Below the pieces are notes generated by a model. It was not told where the DNA came from and searched no databases. It saw nothing but the letters and a program-made list of their open reading frames with translations. A program made the translations under genes and the position numbers. From assembly GCA_023052935.1 (NCBI GenBank), contig CM041295.1:166117366-166181365 (forward strand): a stretch of 64,000 nucleotides of DNA. Direction: 5' to 3'. The stretch comes from Piezodorus guildinii (taxonomy: Eukaryota > Arthropoda > Insecta > Hemiptera > Pentatomidae). Position 1 is the stretch's first letter. Each line of letters begins with the position of its first letter. Positions 54,424 to 63,812 of this stretch are shown here, one piece after another.

Positions 54424-55920
54424 TCCAGTTTACCATCCCGCAAAGCTCCTGGACATGATCTTATAACTTCCCATATTTTAAAACAACTTCCTCGAAAAGC
54501 TATCCTATATCTCACTTACATATATAATTCCGTACTACATTCTACATACTTTCCTGCTTCCTGGAAATTATCCATTGTCAAAATGATACCCAAAGCTAAG
54601 AAACCACTTGAAAATTCATTTTCTTAACGCCCCCATCTCACTTTTACATGGGTAAAATCTTGGAAAAACTTATACTTAAATGCCTATATCCCATCCTAGA
54701 TACTAATTCCATAATTCCTGATCACCAGTTTGGATTCAGAACCTCCCACTCCACTATCCAGCGATGTCATCGTGTGGTGGACCTTGTCTCATCAGCATTG
54801 GAGCGCGGATTGTAGTGCACGGGAGCCTTCCTCGAAGTAGAACAGGCCTTTGACCGAGTTTGGCACCCAGGACTGCTTTACAAACTCCGCAATTTCCTCC
54901 CCCCTACATACTTTCTTATCATCAAGTCCTACATCACTGACAGATCCTTCAAAGTAAATCATAATAATTCCTATTCATCCATTTTTAGTCAGTTTGCTAG
55001 TGTTCCTCAAGGCAGTATCCTAGGACCTGTTCTTTTCACAGTTTATACAGCTGATATCCCATCCCATCCTAACACTTTCCTTTCTACCTACGCTGATGAC
55101 ACTTGTGTGTTAACAGTTAATACTGATCCAACTATTGCCTCTCAAACTCTTCAATCCCACATCAGAGACCTCGAAGTATGGGGTCAGAACTAGAGAATTA
55201 AAATAAATGCCAACAAATTCAACCAAATTACCTTTAATCTTCGTCGTAAACCGATGACATCTTGCCCTACTGTCTCCTTCAATAATACTCCACTTGCCCC
55301 TGTTGAACAGATCTGATATCTAGGCTTCCACCTTGACAAATGTGTCACTTGGAACCCTCATACAAGACTGAAACGACAAGGTACTGCTCGATGTTTTCGA
55401 CTACTTCAACACTTACTAGACAAACGTTCCAATCTTCCACTTAACTAAAAAAGACTCATCTACATGACTATCATAAAGCCGATATGGACTTACGGAGTAG
55501 AGCTTTGGGTCTCTACTAAACCATTGAATTCTTCCCGTATCAAATCCCTACAATTCAAAATCCTTTGTAAAATCCTCAATGCTCCTTACTTTGTCACAAA
55601 TTTACTAATCCATAAAGACTTTAATGTTCTGTATGTTGCTGATTTGGCCCGATCTAGATATCATTCCTTTCATGGCAAACTCCATTCCCACCCTAATCCT
55701 CTAGTTTCAATCCTTTCTTCCTCCACAATTCCTGACAATCCTCCGAGTCGTCTGAAAAGGAGATGGCCCCGAGACCTTCTAGTTCAGAACATTTTAAGAG
55801 TGCTTCCATTGGGAATCTTCTCTACATGAATTGCATGCCTTTTTACATTTCATTCCAATTTACTTGTTGTATTCCATTATACAGTTGTAAATTCCAATAA
55901 ATAAATAAAAATAAAAGAAA
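54424..55920 (+). pseudogene. Jockey LINE, 3' part: reverse transcriptase to poly-A
   Basis: Continuation of 47839-50822. SSLPSRKAPGHDLITSHILK (54423 on), YFPASWKLSIVKMIPKAKKP, then in shifting frames the DQFGFRTSHSTIQRCH region near 54720, VEQAFDRVWHPGLLYKL near 54840 (catalytic Asp), SVPQGSILGPVLFTVYTADI near 55005, STYADDTCVLTVNTDP near 55080 (Y-A-D-D), and the end MTIIKPIWTYGVELWVSTKP, SRIKSLQFKILCKILNAPYF (55464-55829). 3' UTR ends aataaataaaaataaaag. At least four frameshifts or stops. Confidence 0.88.
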
Positions 55921-55984
55921 AACTAATTTTAAATATTCACTTGCTTAATGTTTACTTTGATTCCATTGTTACCGCCAATTTTAG

Positions 55985-56650
55985 TTCCTCATTTCCCCAC
56001 CCCGGACGCCATAATTACTCAATTACTCCATTGTTGTGACACCCGCTCAGCTCACTCAATCAGTAAGTACACATGTCTGATTTAAACGTCTCTCACCTCT
56101 TTACCCATCCACTTCTAAAATCTCAACCTTTCCAACTTTTGGTTCTTTTTGAAAATCTAAAGGAAAAATATATATATATGTATTTCACAGAGAGCTATGT
56201 ATACACACGTATTCACTATATTTTATATTATAATGTTACACTTTATGAAAGTATGAACATTTTGTACGTCATAGATTTATAACTCTTTTTCTCTTACTGT
56301 TAAAAGTATTTTTTAACTTTATAATGTTTCACTTAAAAAAAAAAAAAAATAAAATAAATTTTAATTGCTAATTTAAATTTAAATTTTCTATTATCTTAAA
56401 CTTTCTATTCACCTTTTATTAAAATTTCTTTTCCCCTTTTTAATTGTATATCAGTATAATTTATTTTTCTTATCATCTTTATATATTGTATTTCACTACT
56501 GTTTGTTATCTTTGTTTTTTGTTTTTTCTTATAGCCCTGAAGAAGGCCTATAATCTAGGCCGAAACATCGGCACCAATAAATTAAGTTTATACTTAATTG
56601 TGTGTTCTATTGACTGCACACTGAACCAACTTTTCCAACATATCTATTAT
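55985..56650 (+). mobile_element. Penelope-like repeat PLE-A, plus-strand copy
   Basis: Inverse relative of 46735-47720. The 3' part holds agccctgaagaaggccta, a 6-bp stem ggccta/taggcc and gaaacatcggc (56534-56572), then ataaattaagtttatacttaa and ctattgactgcacactgaac. The CTGAAGA-stem-GAAAC arrangement resembles the hammerhead motifs of Penelope-like LTRs. Non-coding. Confidence 0.68.
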
Positions 56651-56779
56651 GTTTTAATTATTTTTATTGAAAAATAAAAAAAATAACTAAAATTATGACT
56701 TTTGAAATAATTTCATCATATTTTTGTTTATTAGACAATTGATATTAGGTAATAATTTTTACTAAGGGTGGGGTAATCC

Positions 56780-57326
56780 ATAAGTTTGTTTGGTTTTTGA
56801 AGATAAGAATGTTGCAGATAAGAATCCTTTAAAGTGTGACGGTAGAGGTGATATTAGAGTGAATGTGCCTGATGGAGGTGACAAGATAATAACGGATGTG
56901 TTACATGTTCCTGGGCTAGCAGCTAATTTATTATCAGTGTCAAAACTGACTGACAAAAACTTTGTTGTTGTTTTTGATAAGAGTTATTGCAAGATTTATA
57001 ATCAGGTCAATTGTTCTGTTAAAGGAAAACCTGAAATTGTTGCTTCGAAGAACTCAGGTGCATACATCATGGAGACTTCACAATTTGGTCTGTGTGCTAT
57101 TTCACGTCCTTCCCTTGATCAGATGTTGTGGCATAAGCGATTAGCTCATCTCAACTTCAAAAATATGAAGATTCTAAAGAAACTATCTACTGGACTAAAT
57201 TTCTCTGAGAAGTGTGAGAAATGTGAAACTTGTATTCTTAGTAAACAGACTAGGAAGCCAACATCAAGGAGAAGGAAAGACTCAAGAGCAACCTGCAAGT
57301 TAGAGCTGGTGGTTTCGGCCCAATGA
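56780..57326 (+). pseudogene. Ty1/copia pol relic: protease end and pre-integrase
   Basis: Open from about 56780: ITDVLHVPGLAANLLSVSKL (the block after the copia protease), then MLWHKRLAHLNFKNMKILKK (GAG-pre-integrase) and CEKCETCILSKQTRKP (integrase zinc-binding HHCC finger). No ATG start of its own; the gag and protease parts upstream are missing. A stop (tga, 57324) interrupts the frame at the start of the integrase core. Confidence 0.88.
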
Positions 57327-58240
57327 GCGAGCCCACCTGTGGTGGTTCCAGGTATCTCCTAATGTTTACTGATGACTACATTAGGAAAACATTTGAATAC
57401 TTATTAAAATCCAAGGATGAGACTTTGGATCGCTTTAATTTAAGGAGTTTAAATTAATCAGCTCTTGCCGAAAATGAATCAGGTTTTTCAATTAAAGGTT
57501 TTATAACTAATAATGGCACTGAATATACAGGCTCTCAATTCCAAGATTGTCAGAAGAAGTGTGGAATCAGACATGAGAAGACCATTCCATACACTCCAGA
57601 GCAGGGAGGTGTGTCTGAAAGAATGAACCGTACCATAGTAGAAAAGGCTAGGTACATGCTGCTAAAGTCCAAGTTAGACAAAAAAATTTGAGGCAAAGCA
57701 GTGATGACTGCCACCTACTTGAAGAATAGGAGTCAAACAGCAGCAGTTAAAGGATTGACACCAGAAGAAGCCTAGAGTGGTGGTAAGATTGATCTCTGTC
57801 ATCTTAGAATTTTCGGTTCTAAGGCTTATGCTCCAATTCCAAAGCCTAAGAAGACCAAGTGGGACCCAAGAGAAAAGTAGTACATTATGGTGGTGTATGC
57901 CGAGGGAACCAAGGGGTATCGCCTCTATGATTCATTAACTCCTGGCAAAATAGTTATTGGGAACGATATGGAGTTTGTCGAGGAACCCTCTTCATGTTAC
58001 CAGAAAGAAATTCAAGACCCGCTACAAGAAAAGGATAACCCTCTTGAATTGAAAATCAAAGGGGGAGATGTGTAGTCTCTTGATGGCAACAATGATGGCT
58101 CAGAACCTGACTTTCTTGGTTTTGGAGATTTCGAGTTGACAGATCTGCAGAGTACCGATGGTGAGGATGCAGTGGTTGAAGAGTACAACCTGTTCCATCA
58201 TCCTGTAGCAGAACCCAAATATACCAAGCTTCAGAGAAAG
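57327..58240 (+). pseudogene. Ty1/copia integrase relic
   Basis: Frames continue with YLLMFTDDYIRKTFEYLLKS (first catalytic Asp, in the TDDY box), GFITNNGTEYTGSQFQ (here the second catalytic Asp of the usual S-D-N-G is Asn, T-N-N-G), TPEQGGVSERMNRTIVEKAR (catalytic Glu) and LRIFGSKAYAPIPKPKKTKW, then GYRLYDSLTPGKIVIGNDM. Several stops (57452, 57689, 57773, 57878). No reverse transcriptase follows: after about 58240 the sequence goes directly towards the 3' LTR, so RT/RNase H are deleted. Confidence 0.87.
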
Positions 58241-58415
58241 CCATAACTGTTTGCAGATCATTTCTCTTATATGTGCAATGAGTGTTATTTGTGCAATAGT
58301 GAAAGTGTGCCTAGCAGAGGCTAGTACGAGTGAAAATTAGCGTACAGCCATTAATAGTGAGTTTAGTGCTCTAAATAAAAATGAGGTATGTTCCTTTTAC
58401 TGGATTAAGGGAAAG

Positions 58416-58594
58416 TGTTGATGTATTGTAATCCAGTATTATGTTTCTACATCTTTGTTGTATGAAGTGGTGCCTCTAATCTGTAAGACCTTGGTCCATG
58501 ATGTTCTCGAGGCACGCTTGGCTATGTTCATGTTTTATTCGTCTGCTAATAAATATATCAAGATGTTATTCTTGTGTTACTATTTTAATAACCA
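58416..58594 (+). repeat. Probable copia 3' LTR
   Basis: Begins tgttgatgtattgtaatcc after a purine run (taagggaaag) and ends ...ttaataacca, the TGTTG...CA ends of many copia LTRs. About 179 bp, with an aataaat near 58547. The 5' LTR is not in the window. The last 20 bases (tgtgttactattttaataac) recur near 59398 and 60375. Confidence 0.55.
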
Positions 58595-59073
58595 TATCTG
58601 TTGGTTATCTAAACAATTTATTTAATTTCAGTCATCGCAACGTTTCAGCCTCTAGGGCCATTCTCAAGCTTCTGTAATCAATTAAAGTTTCATTGCATTT
58701 ATACATTTTCATCAATCTAATAACAACACATAATAAATTATTTTTAATAATTATGTCACCTACCATGCATATCCATGTTACATATCATTTCATTTCACCG
58801 CTTTTCAGCAGCGACGTCATAATTTTTAAAATTATCATTTTTCAAAAAAACCTGCACTCAAAAATATCATATTATATTTCATCATCAATTAAAAAAGGGA
58901 TCTATTTATTCATAAAAGAAAAGAAACATTTTTATGAACTTACTCAACAGTTTGCGGCCGTCTTATAGGTGTTCTCGTGCGCGACTAAACTTGGGGTGGG
59001 GATGCCAAAGGATTTATATATTTACTCTGTCAATAGCACTTGCATAAAAGGTGTTCAGGTTGTCAACGTCGGT

Positions 59074-59394
59074 TTAGTGGTTAACTGATTTTTCTAAATT
59101 TTTTTTAATATAAATTGATTCAATGATCCTCCTTTTATTTATGTTTTCTTCCTTATGTAGGACCGAGATATTATCAAAATCAAAAATATGTTTATATTTA
59201 TTGCAGTGTAGTGACGGACCTGTAGCCAATTTTGATTTTGTGCTTTTAGAGTTACAGTTTTGTTTATGTTGCTGTATCCTCTTATGGAGCCATTGTGACG
59301 TTTGTCCATAATATGATTTATTTTCACAATTTTTACTACTTGATAGAAACTGGAATGATATTGAACCATATACATCTATAAAAAAAAAAAGCAA
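59074..59394 (-). pseudogene. Penelope-like element PLE-B, GIY-YIG endonuclease end, copy 1
   Basis: Minus-strand frame: CENKSYYGQTSQWLHKRIQQ, HKQNCNSKSTKSKLATG, HCNKYKHIFDFDNISVLHKE, NINKRRIIESIYIKKNLEKS. This is the C-terminal GIY-YIG endonuclease of Penelope-like elements (Y.G.T...L..R...H......ALA.H.....H.FDF....L..E.....R...E...I). The first tyrosine motif is eroded (SYYGQT). The RT domain is absent. The 3' side on the minus strand (58640-58670) carries the ttgagaatggcc..ggctgaaacg stem motif. Confidence 0.82.
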
Positions 59395-59399
59395 ATTGT

Positions 59400-59574
59400 G
59401 TTACTATTTTAATAACCAACAGATATGTGGTTTTCGGATAGTGCAAAGTCTTGAGAATGCAATGGGTGAAATAAAAAATCTCAGTCAAGTTGCACTAACT
59501 TTTTCAGTGCAATTATTATGGAGTGTGTTCTAGCATTGTCATGGTAGAATACAACAATTTTGCAATTGACTAGT
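59400..59574 (-). pseudogene. Mariner transposase C-terminal relic, copy 1
   Basis: On the minus strand: VVFYHDNARTHSIIIALKKL, VQLD, a stop, DFLFHPLHSQDFALSENHIS. HDNAR.H holds the second catalytic Asp; HP.(Y)S.D.A.S(D).H(L) normally holds the third, where SENH replaces SDYH/SDFH, so the last Asp is not conserved. The relic is cut off by the Penelope fragment on one side and by the duplication junction on the other. Confidence 0.78.
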
Positions 59575-60050
59575 TCTGTTGGTTATCTAAACAATTTATT
59601 TAATTTCAGTCATCGCAACGTTTCAGCCTCTAGGGCCATTCTCAAGCTTCTGTAATCAATTAAAGTTTCATTGCATTTATACATTTTCATCAATCTAATA
59701 ACAACACATAATAAATTATTTTTAATAATTATGTCACCTACCATGCATATCCATGTTACATATCATTTCATTTCACCGCTTTTCAGCAGCGACGTCATAA
59801 TTTTTAAAATTATCATTTTTCAAAAAACCTGCACTCAAAAATATCATATTATATTTCATCATCAATTAAAAAAGGGATCTATTTATTCATAAAAGAAAAG
59901 AAACATTTTTATGAACTTACTCAACAGTTTGCGGCCGTCTTATAGGTGTTCTCGTGCGCGACTAAACTTGGGGTGGGGATGCCAAAGGATTTATATATTT
60001 ACTCTGTCAATAGCACTTGCATAAAAGGTGTTCAGGTTGTCAACGTCGGT

Positions 60051-60371
60051 TTAGTGGTTAACTGATTTTTCTAAATTTTTTTTAATATAAATTGATTCAA
60101 TGATCCTCCTTTTATTTATGTTTTCTTCCTTATGTAGGACCGAGATATTATCAAAATCAAAAATATGTTTATATTTATTGCAGTGTAGTGACAGACCTGT
60201 AGCCAATTTTGATTTTGTGCTTTTAGAGTTACAGTTTTGTTTATGTTGCTGTATCCTCTTATGGAGCCATTGTGACGTTTGTCCATAATATGATTTATTT
60301 TCACAATTTTTACTACTTGATAGAAACTGGAATGATATTGAACCATATACATCTATAAAAAAAAAAAGCAA
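60051..60371 (-). pseudogene. Penelope-like element PLE-B, GIY-YIG endonuclease end, copy 2
   Basis: Second copy within the tandem duplication; one residue differs from copy 1 (ATGLSLHC against ATGPSLHC). Same truncation. Confidence 0.82.
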
Positions 60372-60376
60372 ATTGT

Positions 60377-60552
60377 GTTACTATTTTAATAACCAACAGA
60401 TATGTGGTTTTCGGATAGTGCAAAGTCTTGAGAATGCAATGGGTGAAATAAAAAATCTCAGTCAAGTTGCACTAACTTTTTCAGTGCAATTATTATGGAG
60501 TGTGTTCTAGCATTGTCATGGTAGAATACAACAATTTTGCAATTGACTAGTT
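60377..60552 (-). pseudogene. Mariner transposase C-terminal relic, copy 2
   Basis: Second copy inside the tandem duplication, same reading and same stop. Sequence to the right (60553 on) may be its former continuation but could not be read. Confidence 0.78.
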
Positions 60553-61888
60553 CTAGGCATTTCTGTCATCTATTGCATTTCCTTAGCTGCATGCAATAGA
60601 TTTTCGAATCAATCGTTTTCCTTAATGGCAGCCAAAAAAAAAGAAGTAGGAAAACTACAAGAAAATTTAATTTTAAATTTTCACTTACCATATAGTAAGC
60701 ATAAAGCAAGGGAAAGTATTGCAATTGTGAATTTTTTTATTCCAGTTTTCAACAGAAGTGCACCTTTTAGGGTCCCCTCAATCCAAATTACAAAATTTCT
60801 CCATTGCATTTTAAATCATGTTCAAAAAACAAGTCGAATGAAAACAAATTTTCATCTTTAAGACAAATATACGCCTTACACCTTTTTACAATTTACTCAA
60901 AAACTGCTGTAATAGTTTTGATTAAACCCACAATATTTGGCTTTTAATTTCATGCAGGTTTTATTCCGATTAAAATGCTGGGATAGGGCTTGAATGACCA
61001 ATTTAAAAAAAAATATTCCTTTAGAATACCTGTAATTTTAATAAGTATTTGAATTTTTAAAATGAAGGGCTTAAATCAATCACCTACCTGATTTCTTTGG
61101 TCCAATGATACATTAGGAATTATTTAATTTACCAGTATTTATTATAACACTACATGGAGTCATATTTAATAGCTTAATATTATTAAAAGATTAATTATAA
61201 TAACTTGGACAACTCAACTAATATGAGTAAACAAGGTAAGAGAAATGGTGGACCATGGCACAAAACAAAAAACTATGCAAGTGGCAGGTGCATAGTGCGC
61301 AAAATTACTAATTTAGGTGGAAAAAGTCAATCTCATATTTGATCTCCATTCCATAATAATAAATAATCCCAAATTATAATAATTATGCAAAACTGCGGAA
61401 AAATAAATTATCAATAATAATAATATAGTTGGATTATTAAGCCTTCATACATAGATATTGAACTAAATCTCCAATTAATCAACAATGTATGCTTTATTTA
61501 AAGGTAAAAAATATAAAGGTAAAGTGATCCTTAAGGAAGATAAGAATTGATCCTTCTAATAGTTCTAGTAATGGCTTTAAAAAAAAAACCTTCATTGAAT
61601 AAACAGAAGCTTAGTATTCAATAATTACATGCAAAAAGATTGATTTAATATTCTTCCAAAGCCTCACTCCCCCTTCTCAGGTTTGGCAAGCTGATGAAGA
61701 CCTTTCAATCAATTCACTTATTTATTTTCGTTATTTTTCAATCAAATAGCATAAAAAATTCAGATTATATTAAGTTTTTCTCATCATTGTAGTAATTGTT
61801 CTTTTGTTTCAATATTTGTTCGATAAATATTAGGCCGTTTTACAAAAGAATTCTTGGATATATTTTTTAAACAATTTATTTAATTTCA
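60553..61888. other. AT-rich DNA with a family X copy, no gene seen
   Basis: 60700-60945 carries family X blocks (attccagttttcaacagaag, gggtcccc, tttaagacaaatatacgcc, gttttgattaaac) also found at 18400-18660. The rest, to 61867, has no signal. 61868-61888 (aaacaatttatttaatttcag) also occurs at 58611-58631 and 59588-59608, next to the Penelope stem motif. Confidence 0.55.
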
Positions 61889-62092
61889 GCCTCGCGCGGA
61901 TCTCATTACCGCGTATGTGGAGCGTCCCACGGGTGTCGGATGTGGGGATGGTCGGTGGAATTTCCTCGGAAGCTCCTCCCGGCTAAGTCCGATGGACTCG
62001 CTGACCAACAATGAGAGCGGCCCTCCAGGCTTGCTGGAGGGTGTGACGTAGGTTCGAACGCCCTACTCACATATTTTAGTTCACAAAATACC
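61889..62092 (+). promoter_or_regulatory. Structured GC-rich 5' leader of RTE-2 LINE, copy 1
   Basis: Unlike its AT-rich flanks. It starts cctcgcgcggatc with a cgcgg/ccgcg stem, has ggctaagtccgatgg (box-A-like, 61981), a perfect 8-bp hairpin ccctccag/ctggaggg (62021-62041), and gtaggttcgaacgccctac (box-B-like, 62048-62066). The same leader lies at 63601-63805. It looks like a polymerase III-type or otherwise structured 5' end; the 5' ends of RTE elements are also known sites of HDV-like ribozymes, but I could not build a convincing fold. Confidence 0.65.
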
Positions 62093-62102
62093 ACAAACAG
62101 TC

Positions 62103-62793
62103 ATGGATTCCTCTGAGGTAAAACGCTCATTATCCGGAGGTAAACTAGTCCCCCGTTCGGGTCTCCGGGTGGGGACTGCTTCAAGGAAATCATGGCGCAA
62201 GATGAAAATTAGAGATCTAACGATAGGGACGTGGAACGTTAGAAGTTTAAATACGGCAGATGGGTTAAAGTCGGTCGCGAATGAAGTTAAGGGGTACCAT
62301 TTAGATATCGTTGCATTACAAGAAGTTCGCTGGCCAGGGGAGGGTTCGCTAACAGAAGGAAAGTATACTATTTGGTACGGGGGGAGCGTTAATTATTGAT
62401 TAGGTACTTGGTTTCTTATTAGGAATAGATTTCTTTCCGCATTACGGGACGTACAATTCTTTAGTGAAAGAATATCGGTTGCTATATTTCAAGGTCGTTG
62501 GTCTAAAATCGCGTTTATAAACATTCATTCTCCCACCGAAGATAGTGATGATGAAGTAAAATGCGAATTTTATGATAAACTAGAGTCGGTTTACGATAAG
62601 TTACCGCGAAATTACATTAAAATAATACTAGGCGACGCGAACGCAAAGGTTGGAAGGGAAGATTTATATCGTCCTACAATCGGTAAAGAAAGTTTGCACG
62701 AATATAGTAATAATAATGGGACCCGACTAATAAACTTTGCCATTTCCAAAAACCTAATAATCAAAAGTACTGCGTTTAAACATTGTTACGTTT
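62103..62793 (+). pseudogene. RTE-2 LINE endonuclease, copy 1
   Basis: ATG at 62103 begins the frame: MDSSEVKRSLSGGKLVPRSG, then RDLTIGTWNVRSLNTADGLK, LDIVALQEVRWPGEGSL (catalytic Glu). A TGA at 62397 breaks the frame, which continues open as LGTWFLIRNRFLSAL, RWSKIAFINIHSPTEDSDDE, YIKIILGDANAKVGREDLY (D.N box) and GTRLINFAISKNLIIKST. It stops near 62790, before the SDH block and the RT, where a Penelope fragment begins. RTE-clade type, distinct from the element at 22.2 kb. Confidence 0.85.
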
Positions 62794-62799
62794 AAACAT

Positions 62800-63600
62800 G
62801 ATTTTTGTATTTTATTTACATATTTTTTCCCCTATAATTCAGTAAATTGATTAATAATAAAAATAGGTTAATTGGAAGAATGCAAAATGATAATAAATAA
62901 TTTGTAGGTTTCTAAATCTTCCAAAAACAGTTTATTACAATTAACTTTAAAACTAGCCAACATTTCGAGGGACTTCCCTATCATCAGGACTCACTAAAAT
63001 ACATCAAAAAATTATCAATTAACATTATAAAATAACTTTTTTAAATATTAATGAAATACATTACCAAAAATATGCATAACAATGTTACAAAAAAAATTAT
63101 ATTTACCCGAAATTCATTTAAAATTAAAAAAATATCCATTTTTGATTAAAATTTTGTCAATAATTTATGTCATAAAATTGTTTTGTTTTTTTAAATTAAC
63201 ACTAAGGAAAAAATATCCATTCAACTGACATATTCTTTGGCCCCTGATGAATTAGGGTCATATTTTCTATATCCAAAATTGTAGGTTTTTCAAAATCAAA
63301 ATTGTGATTAAGCTGAATTCTGTCTTGTGCAAATGCTGTAGTGTTTATATTTTTACAATTATTTCTGTGTTGTTTGACTCTAGTTGTGATCTTTTTAGAG
63401 GTTTTTCCTATGTATATCTTATCACAATCTAAACAATTTATTTTATAAATAACATTCAGTTTTCGTGTGGTAAAATCTTTAATGTTGGATGAATGAGTAT
63501 TTAGTTTATTATGGTTATATAGTCTAATTTTGTGTGTTCTCTTAATTTCTTTGGATAGATGAGGTATAAAATGCATTTTTTGATAATAGTATATATTTAT
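62800..63600 (-). pseudogene. Penelope-like element PLE-C, GIY-YIG end and 3' UTR
   Basis: Minus-strand frame from 63576: RTHKIRLYNHNKLNTHSSNI, then RKLNVIYKINCLDCDKIYIG, KTSKKITTRVKQHRNNCKN, FAQDRIQLNHNFDFEKPTIL. VIYKI.C..CD.(I/V)YIG.T...(I/L)..R...H is the GIY-YIG nuclease of Penelope-like elements, here with both the Y-K-I and Y-I-G tyrosines intact. The frame ends at 63202. Beyond it, at 62987-62959, the minus strand reads ctgatga, stem aggga/tccct, c, gaaatgttgg: a hammerhead-like motif. The RT domain is missing. Confidence 0.87.
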
Positions 63601-63805
63601 CCTCGCGCGGATCTCATTACCGCGTATAGAGAGCGTCCCACGGGTGGCGGATGTGGGGATGGTCGCTGAAATTTCCTCGGAAGCTCCTCCCGGCTAAGTC
63701 CGATGGACTCGCTGACCAACAATGAGAGCGGCCCTCCAGGCTTGCTGGAGGGTGTGACGTAGGTTCGAACGCCCTGCTCACATATTTTAGTTCACAAAAT
63801 ACCAC
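63601..63805 (+). promoter_or_regulatory. Structured GC-rich 5' leader of RTE-2 LINE, copy 2
   Basis: About 95 percent identical to 61889-62092, with the same start (cctcgcgcggatctcattac), the same box-A-like (ggctaagtcc, 63692) and box-B-like (ggttcgaacgcc, 63762) strings and the same 8-bp hairpin. The sharp start at the same base in both copies indicates the true 5' end of the element. Confidence 0.7.
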
Positions 63806-63812
63806 AAACAGT

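Larger units (their letters stand above)
58597..59574. repeat. Tandem duplication, first copy (~978 bp)
   Basis: Identical to 59575-60552 except for about three differences seen by eye (one A fewer in the run near 58846; g/a at 59212 against 60189). Contains a Penelope fragment and the end of a mariner relic. Such identity means a very recent duplication or an assembly artefact. Confidence 0.95.
59575..60552. repeat. Tandem duplication, second copy (~977 bp)
   Basis: Second copy of the unit at 58597-59574, starting tctgttggttatctaaac. The two copies abut without spacer. To its right the sequence (aggcatttctgtc) is new. Confidence 0.95.

Noticed and set aside
61889..62092. Confirmed HDV-like ribozyme at the RTE-2 5' end
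   Set aside because: A P2-like tcgga/tccga pairing and a ctaag string exist, but I could not form the nested double pseudoknot without mismatches.
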